From NCBI RefSeq assembly GCF_013393945.1, contig NZ_CP040297.1, positions 2,434,804-2,498,803 on the forward strand: a stretch of 64,000 nucleotides of DNA. The letters run 5' to 3'. Position numbers and translations under genes: made by a program. Of the stretch, positions 9,012 through 16,892 are shown in pieces; the first letter of the stretch is position 1; every line of letters begins with the position of its first letter. The notes beneath the pieces were generated by a model. The model was not told the origin of the DNA, searched no databases, and saw only the letters and a program-made list of their open reading frames with translations. The stretch comes from Nostoc sp. TCL26-01. GTDB lineage: Bacteria; Cyanobacteriota; Cyanobacteriia; Cyanobacteriales; Nostocaceae.

Positions 9012-9201
9012 AAAAGTATGGGGCGACTAGAAGTCGCAACTACACAGGCAAATTCCGCCTACGCGGACTTATAAAAGCTCAAGTATTTTCAACCCACGTA
9101 CGTGGGTTTTGTCTTTGTAGCCAAGCCACTGCTTTGGGCGGGTTTCCCGACTTGTAGCAAGTGGCGTGCGACTTCTAGTCGCCAAGATAATACTTTTCTA
9201 A
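9008..9201. mobile_element. MITE-like palindromic element at the asnS stop codon
   Basis: A nested imperfect palindrome. Outer arms TTAGAAAAGTAT (9008-9019) and its exact complement (9190-9201). Inner arms GGCGACTAGAAGTCGC (9022-9037) and the exact complement (9168-9183). Further in, CTACACAGGCAAA near 9041 mirrors the TTTTGTCTTTGTAG near 9107, and a central hairpin AACCCACGTACGTGGGTT lies at about 9091-9108. There is no open frame of note. A partial copy of the right half occurs at 26229-26290, so this is a dispersed element. Confidence 0.8.
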
Positions 9202-9330
9202 CTACTAGATACTAATAAATTAGGTAGAAATATTGAGGAAATCAAAATCTGTTTTTCCGAGCTTATTCTGAAAATACAATTAAACCTTATACGCAACAAA
9301 GTATAAAACTCTCTCTAATCTAGCCGCTAA

Positions 9331-9981
9331 CTAATTTCTCTCCCGATTGATCCAAACACCTCTTAAACCAGCAGCTTTGGCTCCTTGATAGTCTTCTTCA
9401 ATGCTATCACCAATGTGCCATGCTTCTTCAGGTAGACAATTATGTTTTTCTAGTGCGATCGCAAAAATTTTGGGATCAGGTTTGGCTGCACCCACTTGAG
9501 TAGAAATAGTCACAGAAGTAAAAAAATGGCTCAGGCTTAAACCCTGCAACACTGAGTATAGCCGGGAATCAAAATTAGACAATACACCTAATTCAATTCC
9601 TATGTGTTGCCAGTTACTTAAAGATTGCAGCACATCAGGATAAGTCACCCAAGGTTCAGCAGTACCAAAATGAATATATAATTCCCCAAAGAAACTAGAA
9701 AAATCAGCAAATTGTTGGATCACTCCGGCACTTTCAAAAGTATTTACCGCAATTTTTAGCCACCAATCAAACTCCCTTTGAGGAATATCTTGGATATCCA
9801 CATTGGGAAATACTGGTGGAGGAGAGGCTTTAAAACTTTGCATAAATGCTTTATCCAGAACTTCGGGCGACACTTCAACGCCAAATTCCTGGGCTATCTG
9901 ACTATAAACTTTACCAACGCTGCCTTTGACACCAAAAAGTGTACCCACAGCATCTAAAAAAATAACTTTGGGTTTTTCCAT
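9331..9981 (-). CDS. HAD-superfamily hydrolase (HDHD3/REG-2-like)
   Basis: 216 residues with the HAD order intact: motif I FLDAVGTLF with nucleophile Asp10, motif II LSNFDSR, a conserved Lys in AAKPDPKIF and motif IV HIGDSIEEDYQGA. The second Asp of the usual DxD is Val12; this DAVGT form is a known feature of the REG-2/HDHD3 group, so phosphatase activity is plausible but with altered chemistry. The helical cap (residues about 16-100) makes it subclass IA. Substrate is unknown. Its upstream region is a TCAATAG heptamer array, and it is not in an obvious operon. Confidence 0.85.
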   Translation of the reverse strand: MEKPKVIFLDAVGTLFGVKGSVGKVYSQIAQEFGVEVSPEVLDKAFMQSFKASPPPVFPNVDIQDIPQREFDWWLKIAVNTFESAGVIQQFADFSSFFGELYIHFGTAEPWVTYPDVLQSLSNWQHIGIELGVLSNFDSRLYSVLQGLSLSHFFTSVTISTQVGAAKPDPKIFAIALEKHNCLPEEAWHIGDSIEEDYQGAKAAGLRGVWINRERN

Positions 9982-10008
9982 TAAACTGTCTGCAAAATAT
10001 AGATGTTA

Positions 10009-10064
10009 GTCATTGGTCATTAGTCAATAGTCAATAGTCAATAGTCAATGGTCATTGGTCAACA
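10009..10064. repeat. STRR array (GTCAATA type)
   Basis: About eight heptamers of GTCATTG/GTCAATA in the spacer between the HAD gene and the NAD(P)H dehydrogenase gene. Confidence 0.85.
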
Positions 10065-10159
10065 GATTTTCTTCTTGTCCCTCACTCAGCACGGGCTGCA
10101 TCGCCCCGCTTCCGCTAACAGCACTCATCACTCACCCTTGCTCATACAGAAAGGATCTA

Positions 10160-11353
10160 TTATTGAATAATTGTTTCTATAATAGGGCGAACAAGCCAAT
10201 TAAATCCAACTTTGAGTTGATGATCTAAAGTGGGCATTCTATACAGGTAGGCAAGGCGGCGGGCGACGTAGGCTAGAGAACCGTCTAGTTTCATCCCTAA
10301 ACCAGTGAGAGTGGCGTTGTCTTTGCCTAGTGCCATCATTTCGCCTAATGGTTGATAACGGAAAGGTAGTAAGGGACGATGAGTTATGCTAGCCCAGATA
10401 TTCCAAGCTGCGTAGTCTGCTTGTTGAAAGGCGACTTGGGCGGTAGCTGGGACTTGCTGACCTTCAGCGTCTAGACAGTCAGCTAAATCTCCTAAAGCAA
10501 AGATTTCTGGATGGTCAAGTACTTGTAGGGTTGATGTGGTGGTGATTTGACCGCGCTGGTTTTGTTTGCAAGGCAGACTTCTGACTACAGGTGCAACTCT
10601 TGTGCCTACAGTCCAAATGACTAAATCTACGGGAATTGTGTCTACTTGATTTTTGTATTCTAAGGCGATCGCATCTTGGTGAATTGATTCGACCTTGGTT
10701 TCTAAGTCAATGAATACACCCCGCGCATCTAAAGCTTTTTTGGCTGCTTCTCGGTTGAAGTCTGGGGAAGTGCGTAAAATTTGGTCGCTGATCTCAATTA
10801 GGCGGAAGCGTCCTCTGTCACCTAATCTGTCGGCTAATTTACAGGCTAATTCAACACCGCTATAACCAGCGCCAACAATGGCTACGCGAATTTTGTCTGT
10901 ATCTGATTCTGCTAAGACTCGTAAACGTTCTTCCAAGCGATAAGCATCAGTAATTGTGCGGAAGGGGTAAGCGTAGGATGTCGCACCAGGGACTAAATCA
11001 AGTGGTGTCTCTCCACCCAAAGTCAGAACTAAGCGGTCATAGAAGATTTCCGGCCCATTTTGCAGGTGTACCCGTTGCTGGTCGATATCAATCCCAGAGA
11101 CAAATGCTTGACAAAAACGCACACCTGTATTTTCCAATAGTTCGATAAACGCAGGGGCAATTTCCCAGGTTTGTAATTCTCCTGTAAGTAATTCGTACAA
11201 TAAAGGAGTAAATAGGAAGCGATCGCTTTGATCTACTAACACAATTTCTGGTTTGTGTTCCGATTCCCAAGGTAATTGACTTAAACGCAAAGCTGTGTAG
11301 AGACCACCAAAGCCTCCACCAAGGATAACGATTCTTGTAGATTTTTCAGTCAT
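10160..11353 (-). CDS. ndbB: Type II NAD(P)H:quinone oxidoreductase (NdbB-like)
   Basis: A 397-residue two-dinucleotide-binding flavoprotein that passes electrons from NAD(P)H to a quinone without pumping protons. FAD-binding Rossmann motif ILGGGFGGLYTALRL near residue 10, NAD(P)H-binding motif VAIVGAGYSGVELACKL near 157, and the FAD-ribityl motif FALGDLADC near 285. The C-terminal amphipathic stretch (LDHQLKVGFNWLVRPIIETI) fits membrane association. The sequence pattern recalls the Synechocystis NdbB protein that reduces demethylphylloquinone in vitamin K1 synthesis; that sub-assignment is from memory and less sure than the NDH-2 call. The gene is monocistronic, downstream of a 328-bp spacer. 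Confidence 0.85.
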   Translation of the reverse strand: MTEKSTRIVILGGGFGGLYTALRLSQLPWESEHKPEIVLVDQSDRFLFTPLLYELLTGELQTWEIAPAFIELLENTGVRFCQAFVSGIDIDQQRVHLQNGPEIFYDRLVLTLGGETPLDLVPGATSYAYPFRTITDAYRLEERLRVLAESDTDKIRVAIVGAGYSGVELACKLADRLGDRGRFRLIEISDQILRTSPDFNREAAKKALDARGVFIDLETKVESIHQDAIALEYKNQVDTIPVDLVIWTVGTRVAPVVRSLPCKQNQRGQITTTSTLQVLDHPEIFALGDLADCLDAEGQQVPATAQVAFQQADYAAWNIWASITHRPLLPFRYQPLGEMMALGKDNATLTGLGMKLDGSLAYVARRLAYLYRMPTLDHQLKVGFNWLVRPIIETIIQ

Positions 11354-11681
11354 GGCTTCTACGGGATGATTGATCCCAACGTGGCAACTAACTCTCAGTG
11401 TAATGATTTATTTCCCTTTCTGGCCATGAGAGGGCAATGTGAATAATTAGTCTTATTCAGACTGTCTCCAAGACTGGCTATTTTTTTATGTTTTTGTTTC
11501 TTTTTTTGTTTAAGTCTCTTTAAAGACTTTGATCTGAGATAATTTGTTGATTCGTTCGGCACGGATTTCGGCTTCGTTCATATTTCGCTCATCTCGATTT
11601 GCGATAAAACACTTTTTTGCTTGTTTTACAAGGGTTTCAGGATTTAAGAGCTACTAATCTCGATTTGCGATAAAACACTAT
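11354..11681. other. 328-bp intergenic region with a 23-bp direct repeat
   Basis: It holds a T-rich stretch (11479-11515) and two exact copies of a 23-bp word beginning ATCTCGATTTGCG at 11591-11613 and 11657-11679. The second copy ends 2 bp before the stop codon of the AlbA_2 gene. No gene is visible. The direct repeat may reflect a small duplication or a deletion/insertion scar next to the decayed cassette. Confidence 0.6.
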
Positions 11682-13100
11682 TTACGCCCAAAAGGGTAGA
11701 TATCTGGCATAGCGCGTAGAAGTTGATTCGGATTGGTCTGCTTTGATTAATCCAGCTTCTTTTGTATATGCAATAATCTGAGATACTGTTGCCGCTTGTG
11801 ACTCACTTAGACGAAAACGCTCTCGCAGGGTTTGGTTAGACATTCGTTGATTGCTGACATACAGCAGACAACAATGCTGATAGCAGGCTCGAATTCGGTC
11901 TGCTTTGCTCATATTGGCAAAATCCTGATGGGCAAATAGCACTGCTGTAGTGCGTGTGTCACCTACTCGAAAATCTGGTGCGGGTAGTTGAAACATTTCT
12001 GCTGCACTTACAACTTTGTCAATGCCACTGCCTTTTTCTTCACATATATGGAAAAGTCGCATTAGGTTGGCAAGTTGTTCGTTACGGGAGCGATTTTCAT
12101 CAATGAATCGCTCTACCTTAATGGGTGGGATGCCAGGATTAGATATCTCAATGCGATCGCTATACATTTCGATCATCACCGAAGTACCTGTTGCTAGAAA
12201 ATCCTGATGTACTAAAGCATTCGCAATAAGTTCTCGTAAAGCCTGTTCTGGAAACATCTTCACTTCTTCCCGCACAACTTCCTCGATAAAACGATTTTGC
12301 GGTGCTGCTGAGTGGACGAAATCTACTAATCCATCAAAACCAACGGCATATCCTCGATTGTCTGTCTTTTCAACACGAGTTTCTAACTTATTTATGCCTT
12401 CAAATATAACAATACGAGGTGCTTTACGAGCTAATGCAGAGGAAAAGGCATCCATTTTTTTTGCCAAAAGGATGGCAGCTAGGTTTGTGATTGTCCAAGC
12501 ATATGCTGTTCTTTGAATTAAATTTTGGCTCTGCAATCTTTCTAAGACAGCATCGCGGGTAGTTGGATAGGGAATTTTTAGCAGTTCAAAGTATGATTGA
12601 GTATCTAAAAGGGCAATTACATCTTCAGGACTGGCATCAGATCGAGCAGCTTGGCAAAACCAATCTTGTTGGTCTTCTGCAAAAATTTTCTTGAGTACAT
12701 CTGGTGTCATTGCCACCAAATCTTCTCCCACTCTCATTAGGTAGGCTCCATCAAACGCTAATGGTTGCCCGACAGGACGGGTTGGCACTTCAAAAACCAG
12801 CACTCGTCCATCAGGATGCTGCAATTCTGTAGCATCTACCCGAAATCTGAGTTTGTCTACAATCACAGCTTTGATATCGTTGAGGGCGGTTGAAGATGGA
12901 AAAGCTTGGGAACCTACCACCCGACGTGGGCGCTTGTCGGTTACGCCCAAAACCAGATATCCACCACCTTCGTTGGCTAATGCTACACAGTAGCGCAACA
13001 ATTTGGTTGTATCATACTGTTGCTTGGCTTCTTTGAATTCAAGGTTTTCGGTTTCAGCAGGTGCATTTAGCCATTTTTCAATGGTTTCTAGGGTAATCAT
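11682..13100 (-). CDS. AlbA_2 (Schlafen-like) / HATPase_c_4 putative DNA-binding regulator
   Basis: 472 residues in the order: N-terminal AlbA_2 domain (about 15-125; ENLEFKEAKQQYDTTKLLRYCVALANEGG and YLVLGVTD), a middle part that normally follows it, a RecG-C/HATPase_c_4-like region (about 285-375; LRELIANALVHQDF, DRIEISNPG, EKGSGIDKV) and a C-terminal winged-helix part (NQTLRERFRLSESQAATVSQII). Such proteins are common accessory ATPase/nucleic-acid-binding regulators and several sit in phage-defence islands; a role here is unknown. Its ATG overlaps the stop of the small HicA-like fragment (ATGA), so translation is coupled to the decayed HicBA unit upstream. Confidence 0.85.
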   Translation of the reverse strand: MITLETIEKWLNAPAETENLEFKEAKQQYDTTKLLRYCVALANEGGGYLVLGVTDKRPRRVVGSQAFPSSTALNDIKAVIVDKLRFRVDATELQHPDGRVLVFEVPTRPVGQPLAFDGAYLMRVGEDLVAMTPDVLKKIFAEDQQDWFCQAARSDASPEDVIALLDTQSYFELLKIPYPTTRDAVLERLQSQNLIQRTAYAWTITNLAAILLAKKMDAFSSALARKAPRIVIFEGINKLETRVEKTDNRGYAVGFDGLVDFVHSAAPQNRFIEEVVREEVKMFPEQALRELIANALVHQDFLATGTSVMIEMYSDRIEISNPGIPPIKVERFIDENRSRNEQLANLMRLFHICEEKGSGIDKVVSAAEMFQLPAPDFRVGDTRTTAVLFAHQDFANMSKADRIRACYQHCCLLYVSNQRMSNQTLRERFRLSESQAATVSQIIAYTKEAGLIKADQSESTSTRYARYLPFWA

Positions 13101-13243
13101 AGTGCAATCTCCTCTTGAGAAGCTTTCAGGGTGTCTGCGGTGAGTTCACCCATGAATGCTTTTTGCGAGCTGGATTGTTTGAGTTCATTGAGGGCGGTGA
13201 TAATTACTTTTGATTTAGGGTTATCAACAGGAAACCTTGCCAT
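13097..13243 (-). pseudogene. hicA: HicA-like fragment (48 codons)
   Basis: A 48-codon frame whose N-terminus (MARFPVDNPKSKVIITALNEL) reads like the start of a HicA mRNA interferase. The double-stranded-RNA-binding core with the catalytic His (GFxxxRxxGSH-like) is absent; instead the chain runs into QKAFMGELTADTLKASQEE. It starts on the last base of the hicB-like stop (TAATG) and ends overlapping the AlbA_2 start (ATGA). It is probably a HicA stump fused to unrelated codons by deletion. It could still be translated as a small coupling peptide. Confidence 0.6.
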
Positions 13244-13461
13244 TATACGTTTGCCTCTGCAACAAAAGCTTTAAGTATTAAGGAATCAGATTCTAGTAGC
13301 GATTCTCCAAAAGTTTCGACATAACATAAAATAGATGATCGCACGTTATTTAAAGCTTCCCTATAGGTGTCATCCTCACCAACTACAACCTCTTAAATTC
13401 CTAAAGGATAGGCAACATAACCATCAGAGTGCTTTTTCACAATGATTTTGATATTTTTCAT
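13243..13461 (-). pseudogene. hicB: HicB-family antitoxin, interrupted by a stop codon
   Basis: Reading 73 codons from the ATG at 13461 gives MKNIKIIVKKHSDGYVAYPLGI, an in-frame TAA at 13393-13395, then EVVVGEDDTYREALNN, VRSSILCYVETFG and ESLLESDSLILKAFVAEANV. Apart from that one stop it is colinear over its whole length with HicB-type antitoxins (a partly degraded RNase-H-like fold that binds HicA). The stop replaces what is normally a Lys/Gly codon region. Because the rest is intact, decay looks recent, or the stop is read through. Confidence 0.75.
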
Positions 13462-13567
13462 AGTTACTTCACCTAAATTAATTTGACATCCAAAAGAAAA
13501 CTAACATAGTCTGTCAATTGTCAGCTGCCTACTGTCAATCGCATAAATTTCTTATTATTAAATATTA

Positions 13568-13640
13568 TGGAGAATAGGGAACTCGAATCCCTGACCTCTG
13601 CGGTGCGATCGCAGCGCTCTACCAACTGAGCTAATTCCCC
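13568..13640 (-). tRNA. tRNA-Ala (anticodon CGC)
   Basis: A full cloverleaf reads on the minus strand: acceptor GGGGAAT / ATTCTCC (one G-U pair), D arm GCTC-AGTTGGTA-GAGC, anticodon arm CTGCG-ATCGCAC-CGCAG with anticodon CGC at 34-36, variable AGGTC, T arm AGGGA-TTCGAGT-TCCCT, discriminator A and no encoded CCA. 73 nt, no intron. It decodes GCG. A HIP1 octamer (GCGATCGC, 13605-13612) spans the 3' part of the anticodon stem strand and the anticodon itself. Confidence 0.95.
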
Positions 13641-13705
13641 TGGTAGTAGTGATGAGTACTGAGTTTAACACTTGCTAAATCAAGGCTCAACTACCACAGG
13701 ATATT

Positions 13706-14434
13706 TTAACACTCAGTCATGGTGGACTGGGGGTGTTGGCCAGAAAAGACTTCTTGGACTCGTTCTATTTCCAAGTCTGTCAAGTAATCGACAGTCCAGT
13801 TGCAACAGCGCTGAAGCATATGGAAGGGGTATGTATTTGCTACACCGACTACTGGTATTTGCGCTCGTTTGGCGGCGGCTATACCTACTGGTGTGTCTTC
13901 AATCGCTAAACATTCTTGCGGTTGGAGATTTAATTCGGGATATGCTTGGCTTAAGCGTTTGACTGCTAGCAGATAACCATCTGGTTGGGGTTTACTAGTA
14001 GTGACATCATCACCTGTAATGATGATTTGAAAATTTTCAGCTAGCTTGGCACGATTGATCACTAATTCAATCTCTGGGCGAATTGCTCCACTGACTAAAC
14101 CTAATTTGAGATTACGGGAACGGACTTGAAATATGATGTCTTCTACACCAGGATATATCGGCAGTTTATCTAATTTCTCTAGTTCTTGCCCATAGGCTTG
14201 AGCCTTACGCTTGAGTAGTTGAGTTAAATACTCTTCGCTAGCAACTCTACCACGATTTGCTAGCAACTCTTGAAAATAGGAGCGATCGCTCCGCCCTAAA
14301 GAAGTTTGACGCTCTTGTGCTTTTTGGGGTTGGAGATTTTCTTGCACCAGAATCTCATCTATTAATTGCAGGTGGATGCGCTCATCGTTAATAATCACGC
14401 CATTAAAATCAAACAGAACTGCCTTTAAACTCAT
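13706..14434 (-). CDS. HAD-IA hydrolase (beta-phosphoglucomutase-like)
   Basis: 242 residues: motif I LFDFNGVIINDE (nucleophile Asp9; the second Asp is Asn11), helical cap, motif II LGLVSGAI, Lys in TSKPQPDGYLLA and motif IV IEDTPVGIAAAK. The cap and KPxPD motif place it in the beta-phosphoglucomutase/phosphatase branch. With Asn in place of the acid/base Asp, a phosphatase or a specialised enzyme is as likely as a mutase. The last 15 or so residues (GQHPQSTMTEC) run into the spacer next to the tRNA gene and may be poorly conserved. It is divergent from rtcB. Confidence 0.82.
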   Translation of the reverse strand: MSLKAVLFDFNGVIINDERIHLQLIDEILVQENLQPQKAQERQTSLGRSDRSYFQELLANRGRVASEEYLTQLLKRKAQAYGQELEKLDKLPIYPGVEDIIFQVRSRNLKLGLVSGAIRPEIELVINRAKLAENFQIIITGDDVTTSKPQPDGYLLAVKRLSQAYPELNLQPQECLAIEDTPVGIAAAKRAQIPVVGVANTYPFHMLQRCCNWTVDYLTDLEIERVQEVFSGQHPQSTMTEC

Positions 14435-14543
14435 GCCACTATGCTGAAAGCTGTAGACTTTAGACCCTTCTCATCATTATCAATGAAAACAGGGGAGTTG
14501 CATATTGTTGATGAGATCAGGTTTTTTTGAGTGTGCGATCAGC

Positions 14544-14581
14544 TTGACACTGGAAAACTTGTATACTACAAATGTAGTATA
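14544..14581 (+). promoter_or_regulatory. Candidate rtcB promoter with CopY/BlaI-like operator
   Basis: TTGACA at 14544-14549 is followed after 17 bp by TACAAA. Overlapping that -10 position is a perfect 20-bp palindrome, TATACTACA-AA-TGTAGTATA (14562-14581), about 53 bp before the rtcB ATG. The core TACTACAnnTGTAGTA matches the operator type bound by BlaI/MecI/CopY-family repressors (TACAnnTGTA). Binding there would block the -10 element. The regulator is not in this window. Confidence 0.6.
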
Positions 14582-14634
14582 TAGATCATAAAATCATTCA
14601 TTTCTCTTATTTAATCACTACTTCTCATAAAAAA

Positions 14635-16782
14635 ATGCCTTACAAAAAGTTAGAAATTAATACCCCAGCACCTGTTTTATCTTGGGCAAATCATGAACTA
14701 GGTACAGACGAAATCAAGATGGCAAAAAATGTTGCCTCACTACCATTTGTGTTTAAGCACGTAGCACTGATGCCAGATGTTCATTTAGGTAAAGGTGCTT
14801 TAGTCGGGTCAGTCGTTGCAACAAAAGAAGCCATCATACCTGCGGCTGTCGGTGTTGATATTGGTTGTTTTGTAGGAGATACTCTTATTCCTTTAGTGGA
14901 TGGCAAATCTTATAATATTAAAGACCTGGCTGAGGAGGGGAGAACTTTTATTGTCTATGCTTGCACCCCTACAGGAAAAATTGTTGCAGCTCAAGCAACT
15001 GCCAATTTAACTAGAAAAAATGCTTCATTAGTAAAAGTAATTTTAGATAACAATGAAGAAATTATTTGCACTAGTGATCATCAATTTATGCTGCGAGATG
15101 GCACTTATAAGGAAGCTATTTTATTGCAACCCAGGACATCCTTAATGCCATTTTATACTAAGCTTGATCAAGATGGTTACACGTTAATTTCTCAGCCTTA
15201 CTCTGGTCGATGGCAAAAAGCACACTGGACTATAGCTAGGTCTGGTTTACTTGGCAAAATTCCTAAATTTGCAGGACAAAGGACAGTTATTCATCATCGT
15301 AATTTTCAACCTTCTGATAATCAACCAAAAAACTTAGAGTTTATGGGTGCAAATGATCACTCTGCGTATCATCGTACTTTAGTAGATCGTAATCAGTACT
15401 GGCAGTCTTCTAAATTTGAAGAAAAAAGAATTGCTTCTCTGGCGAAGAAAGCAAAAACTCCTGAAGGATATCAATATTATGCAACCAGAGGAACTAAAAA
15501 TATTCTGCAATATATGCAGCGACAACCAGAACATTTTAAAAATGCAGTTGCAGATAATGGTATTCGTGGTAAACAATATTTAATTGAATACAATAGAAGC
15601 GAAAAAGGTAGAAATAAGTCTAGAGAAATCGCTAATAGAATCTATACTTGTGAAATTTGTGGTGCAGATGTAAAAACACCAATTAATCTGCATAATCACC
15701 GCAAAAAAGAACATCAATGTAATCACAAAGTTGTAGAAGTGATTTCTCTAAATTACACTGAAGATGTTTATTGTCTTACAGTCCCAGATTATCATAACTT
15801 CGCTCTTCAAGCAGGAGTGTTTGTACATAACTGTGGTATGAGTGCGATTAAAACACCATTTACGGCTGAACAATTAGAGGGCAAACTCAAGAAAATTCGT
15901 CTAGATATTGAAGCTGCAATTCCCACTGGTTTCAACGAAAATAAAGATGTAGAAAAATCTGTAACTAACTGGCAACGCTGGCGGGACTTTTCAGAATTGC
16001 ATCCAGGTGTGCAAGATTTGCAGAGCAAAGCGATGAAACAAATGGGTTCTCTCGGTGGGGGAAATCATTTTTTAGAGGTGTGTCTAGATACAGAAAACCA
16101 AGTTTGGTTGATGCTGCATTCTGGTTCACGAAACATTGGGAATAATCTAGCTCAATGCCATATTCACACAGCCAAAGAACTAGCAAAAATGGCCAGCAAT
16201 AAATTGCCTGATCCAGATTTAGCTTATTTCCTGACTGGAACACCAGAATTTCAAGCATACTGGCATGATTTACAATGGGCGCAAGATTATGCTCGTGTGA
16301 ATCGTGATGTGATGATGGCGCGGTTTAAACGCATTGTGGAAAAACATTTGGCAGGTGGTAAAGCAACTAAACCTTTATTAGAGGTAAATTGCCATCACAA
16401 TTATGCCGAAAAAGAAGTACATTTTGGTGAAGATGTCTATGTAACTCGCAAAGGTGCAGTCCGCGCTCAAACAGAAGACTATGGGATTATTCCTGGTTCA
16501 ATGGGAGCAAAATCTTTCATTGTCAAAGGGAAAGGTGATGTACATAGTTTTTGTTCTTGCTCTCATGGTGCAGGACGTTTATTGTCGAGAAGTAAGGCAA
16601 AAAACGTCTATACACTCGATGATTTAATTGAGCAAACTCAAGGTGTAGAATGCCGGAAAGATACTGGTGTTTTAGATGAAATTCCTGGTGCTTATAAGCC
16701 GATAGAGCAAGTTATGGAAAATCAAGCTGATTTGGTTGAGGTGGTAGCTACACTTAAGCAAGTAGTTTGTGTGAAAGGGTAA
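14635..16782 (+). CDS. rtcB: RtcB RNA-splicing ligase, intein-containing precursor
   Basis: A 715-residue precursor; removing the 322-residue intein leaves a 393-residue RtcB, normal for the family. RtcB joins 2',3'-cyclic-phosphate (or 3'-phosphate) RNA ends to 5'-OH ends using GTP and Mn2+, in tRNA or rRNA repair. Visible motifs: PDVHLGKG (47-54), GVDIG|CGM around the metal-binding Cys (equivalent to E. coli Cys78), GGGNHFLEV, HSGSRNIG, and near the C-terminus SCSHGAGR, whose His corresponds to the residue guanylylated in E. coli. The N-terminal extein ends at Gly77 and the C-terminal extein resumes with the essential Cys. There is no rtcA partner nearby. A CopY/BlaI-type operator lies upstream. 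Confidence 0.96.
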   Translation: MPYKKLEINTPAPVLSWANHELGTDEIKMAKNVASLPFVFKHVALMPDVHLGKGALVGSVVATKEAIIPAAVGVDIGCFVGDTLIPLVDGKSYNIKDLAEEGRTFIVYACTPTGKIVAAQATANLTRKNASLVKVILDNNEEIICTSDHQFMLRDGTYKEAILLQPRTSLMPFYTKLDQDGYTLISQPYSGRWQKAHWTIARSGLLGKIPKFAGQRTVIHHRNFQPSDNQPKNLEFMGANDHSAYHRTLVDRNQYWQSSKFEEKRIASLAKKAKTPEGYQYYATRGTKNILQYMQRQPEHFKNAVADNGIRGKQYLIEYNRSEKGRNKSREIANRIYTCEICGADVKTPINLHNHRKKEHQCNHKVVEVISLNYTEDVYCLTVPDYHNFALQAGVFVHNCGMSAIKTPFTAEQLEGKLKKIRLDIEAAIPTGFNENKDVEKSVTNWQRWRDFSELHPGVQDLQSKAMKQMGSLGGGNHFLEVCLDTENQVWLMLHSGSRNIGNNLAQCHIHTAKELAKMASNKLPDPDLAYFLTGTPEFQAYWHDLQWAQDYARVNRDVMMARFKRIVEKHLAGGKATKPLLEVNCHHNYAEKEVHFGEDVYVTRKGAVRAQTEDYGIIPGSMGAKSFIVKGKGDVHSFCSCSHGAGRLLSRSKAKNVYTLDDLIEQTQGVECRKDTGVLDEIPGAYKPIEQVMENQADLVEVVATLKQVVCVKG
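14866..15831 (+). other. RtcB intein with HNH endonuclease motif and C2H2 finger
   Basis: 322 residues inserted between Gly77 and the metal-binding Cys of RtcB. Splicing motifs: Cys1 (CFVGDTLIP, block A), T69-x-x-H72 (block B), EDVYCLTVPDYHNFALQAG (block F), and His321-Asn322 followed by Cys+1 (block G), so all catalytic residues for standard class 1 splicing are present. The centre carries an HNH-type motif (H143/H144, N152, N156, H165). A C-x2-C-x12-H-x4-H finger (C262, C265, H278, H283) lies just before block F. This is a full-length homing intein with an HNH rather than LAGLIDADG nuclease. Its codon use is more AT-rich than the exteins and it contains no HIP1 site. Confidence 0.92.
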
Positions 16783-16793
16783 ATTTTAGGTGA

Positions 16794-16892
16794 TAGGTGA
16801 CAGGGGATAGATGATAGGGGATAGGTGATAGGTGATATAGGACTCATATTTGATTTTTGTATTTACGCATACAAAACCTAGTACACCTCTAA
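16794..16892. repeat. STRR array followed by CTATAGG-family repeat copy
   Basis: GATAGGTGACAGGG-type heptamers (16794-16838) lead into ATATAGGACTCATATTTGATTTTTG and TTACGCATACAAAACCTAGTACACCT (16836-16892). The latter is one copy of the dispersed family also seen at 30151-30220 and, inverted, at 45032-45096. The rest of the 413-bp spacer before the kinase gene (to 17195) holds no gene that I can see. Confidence 0.75.

Noticed and set aside
13672..13962. 96-codon plus-strand frame opposite the HAD gene
   Set aside because: Fully antisense to a well-supported HAD hydrolase; no independent evidence.
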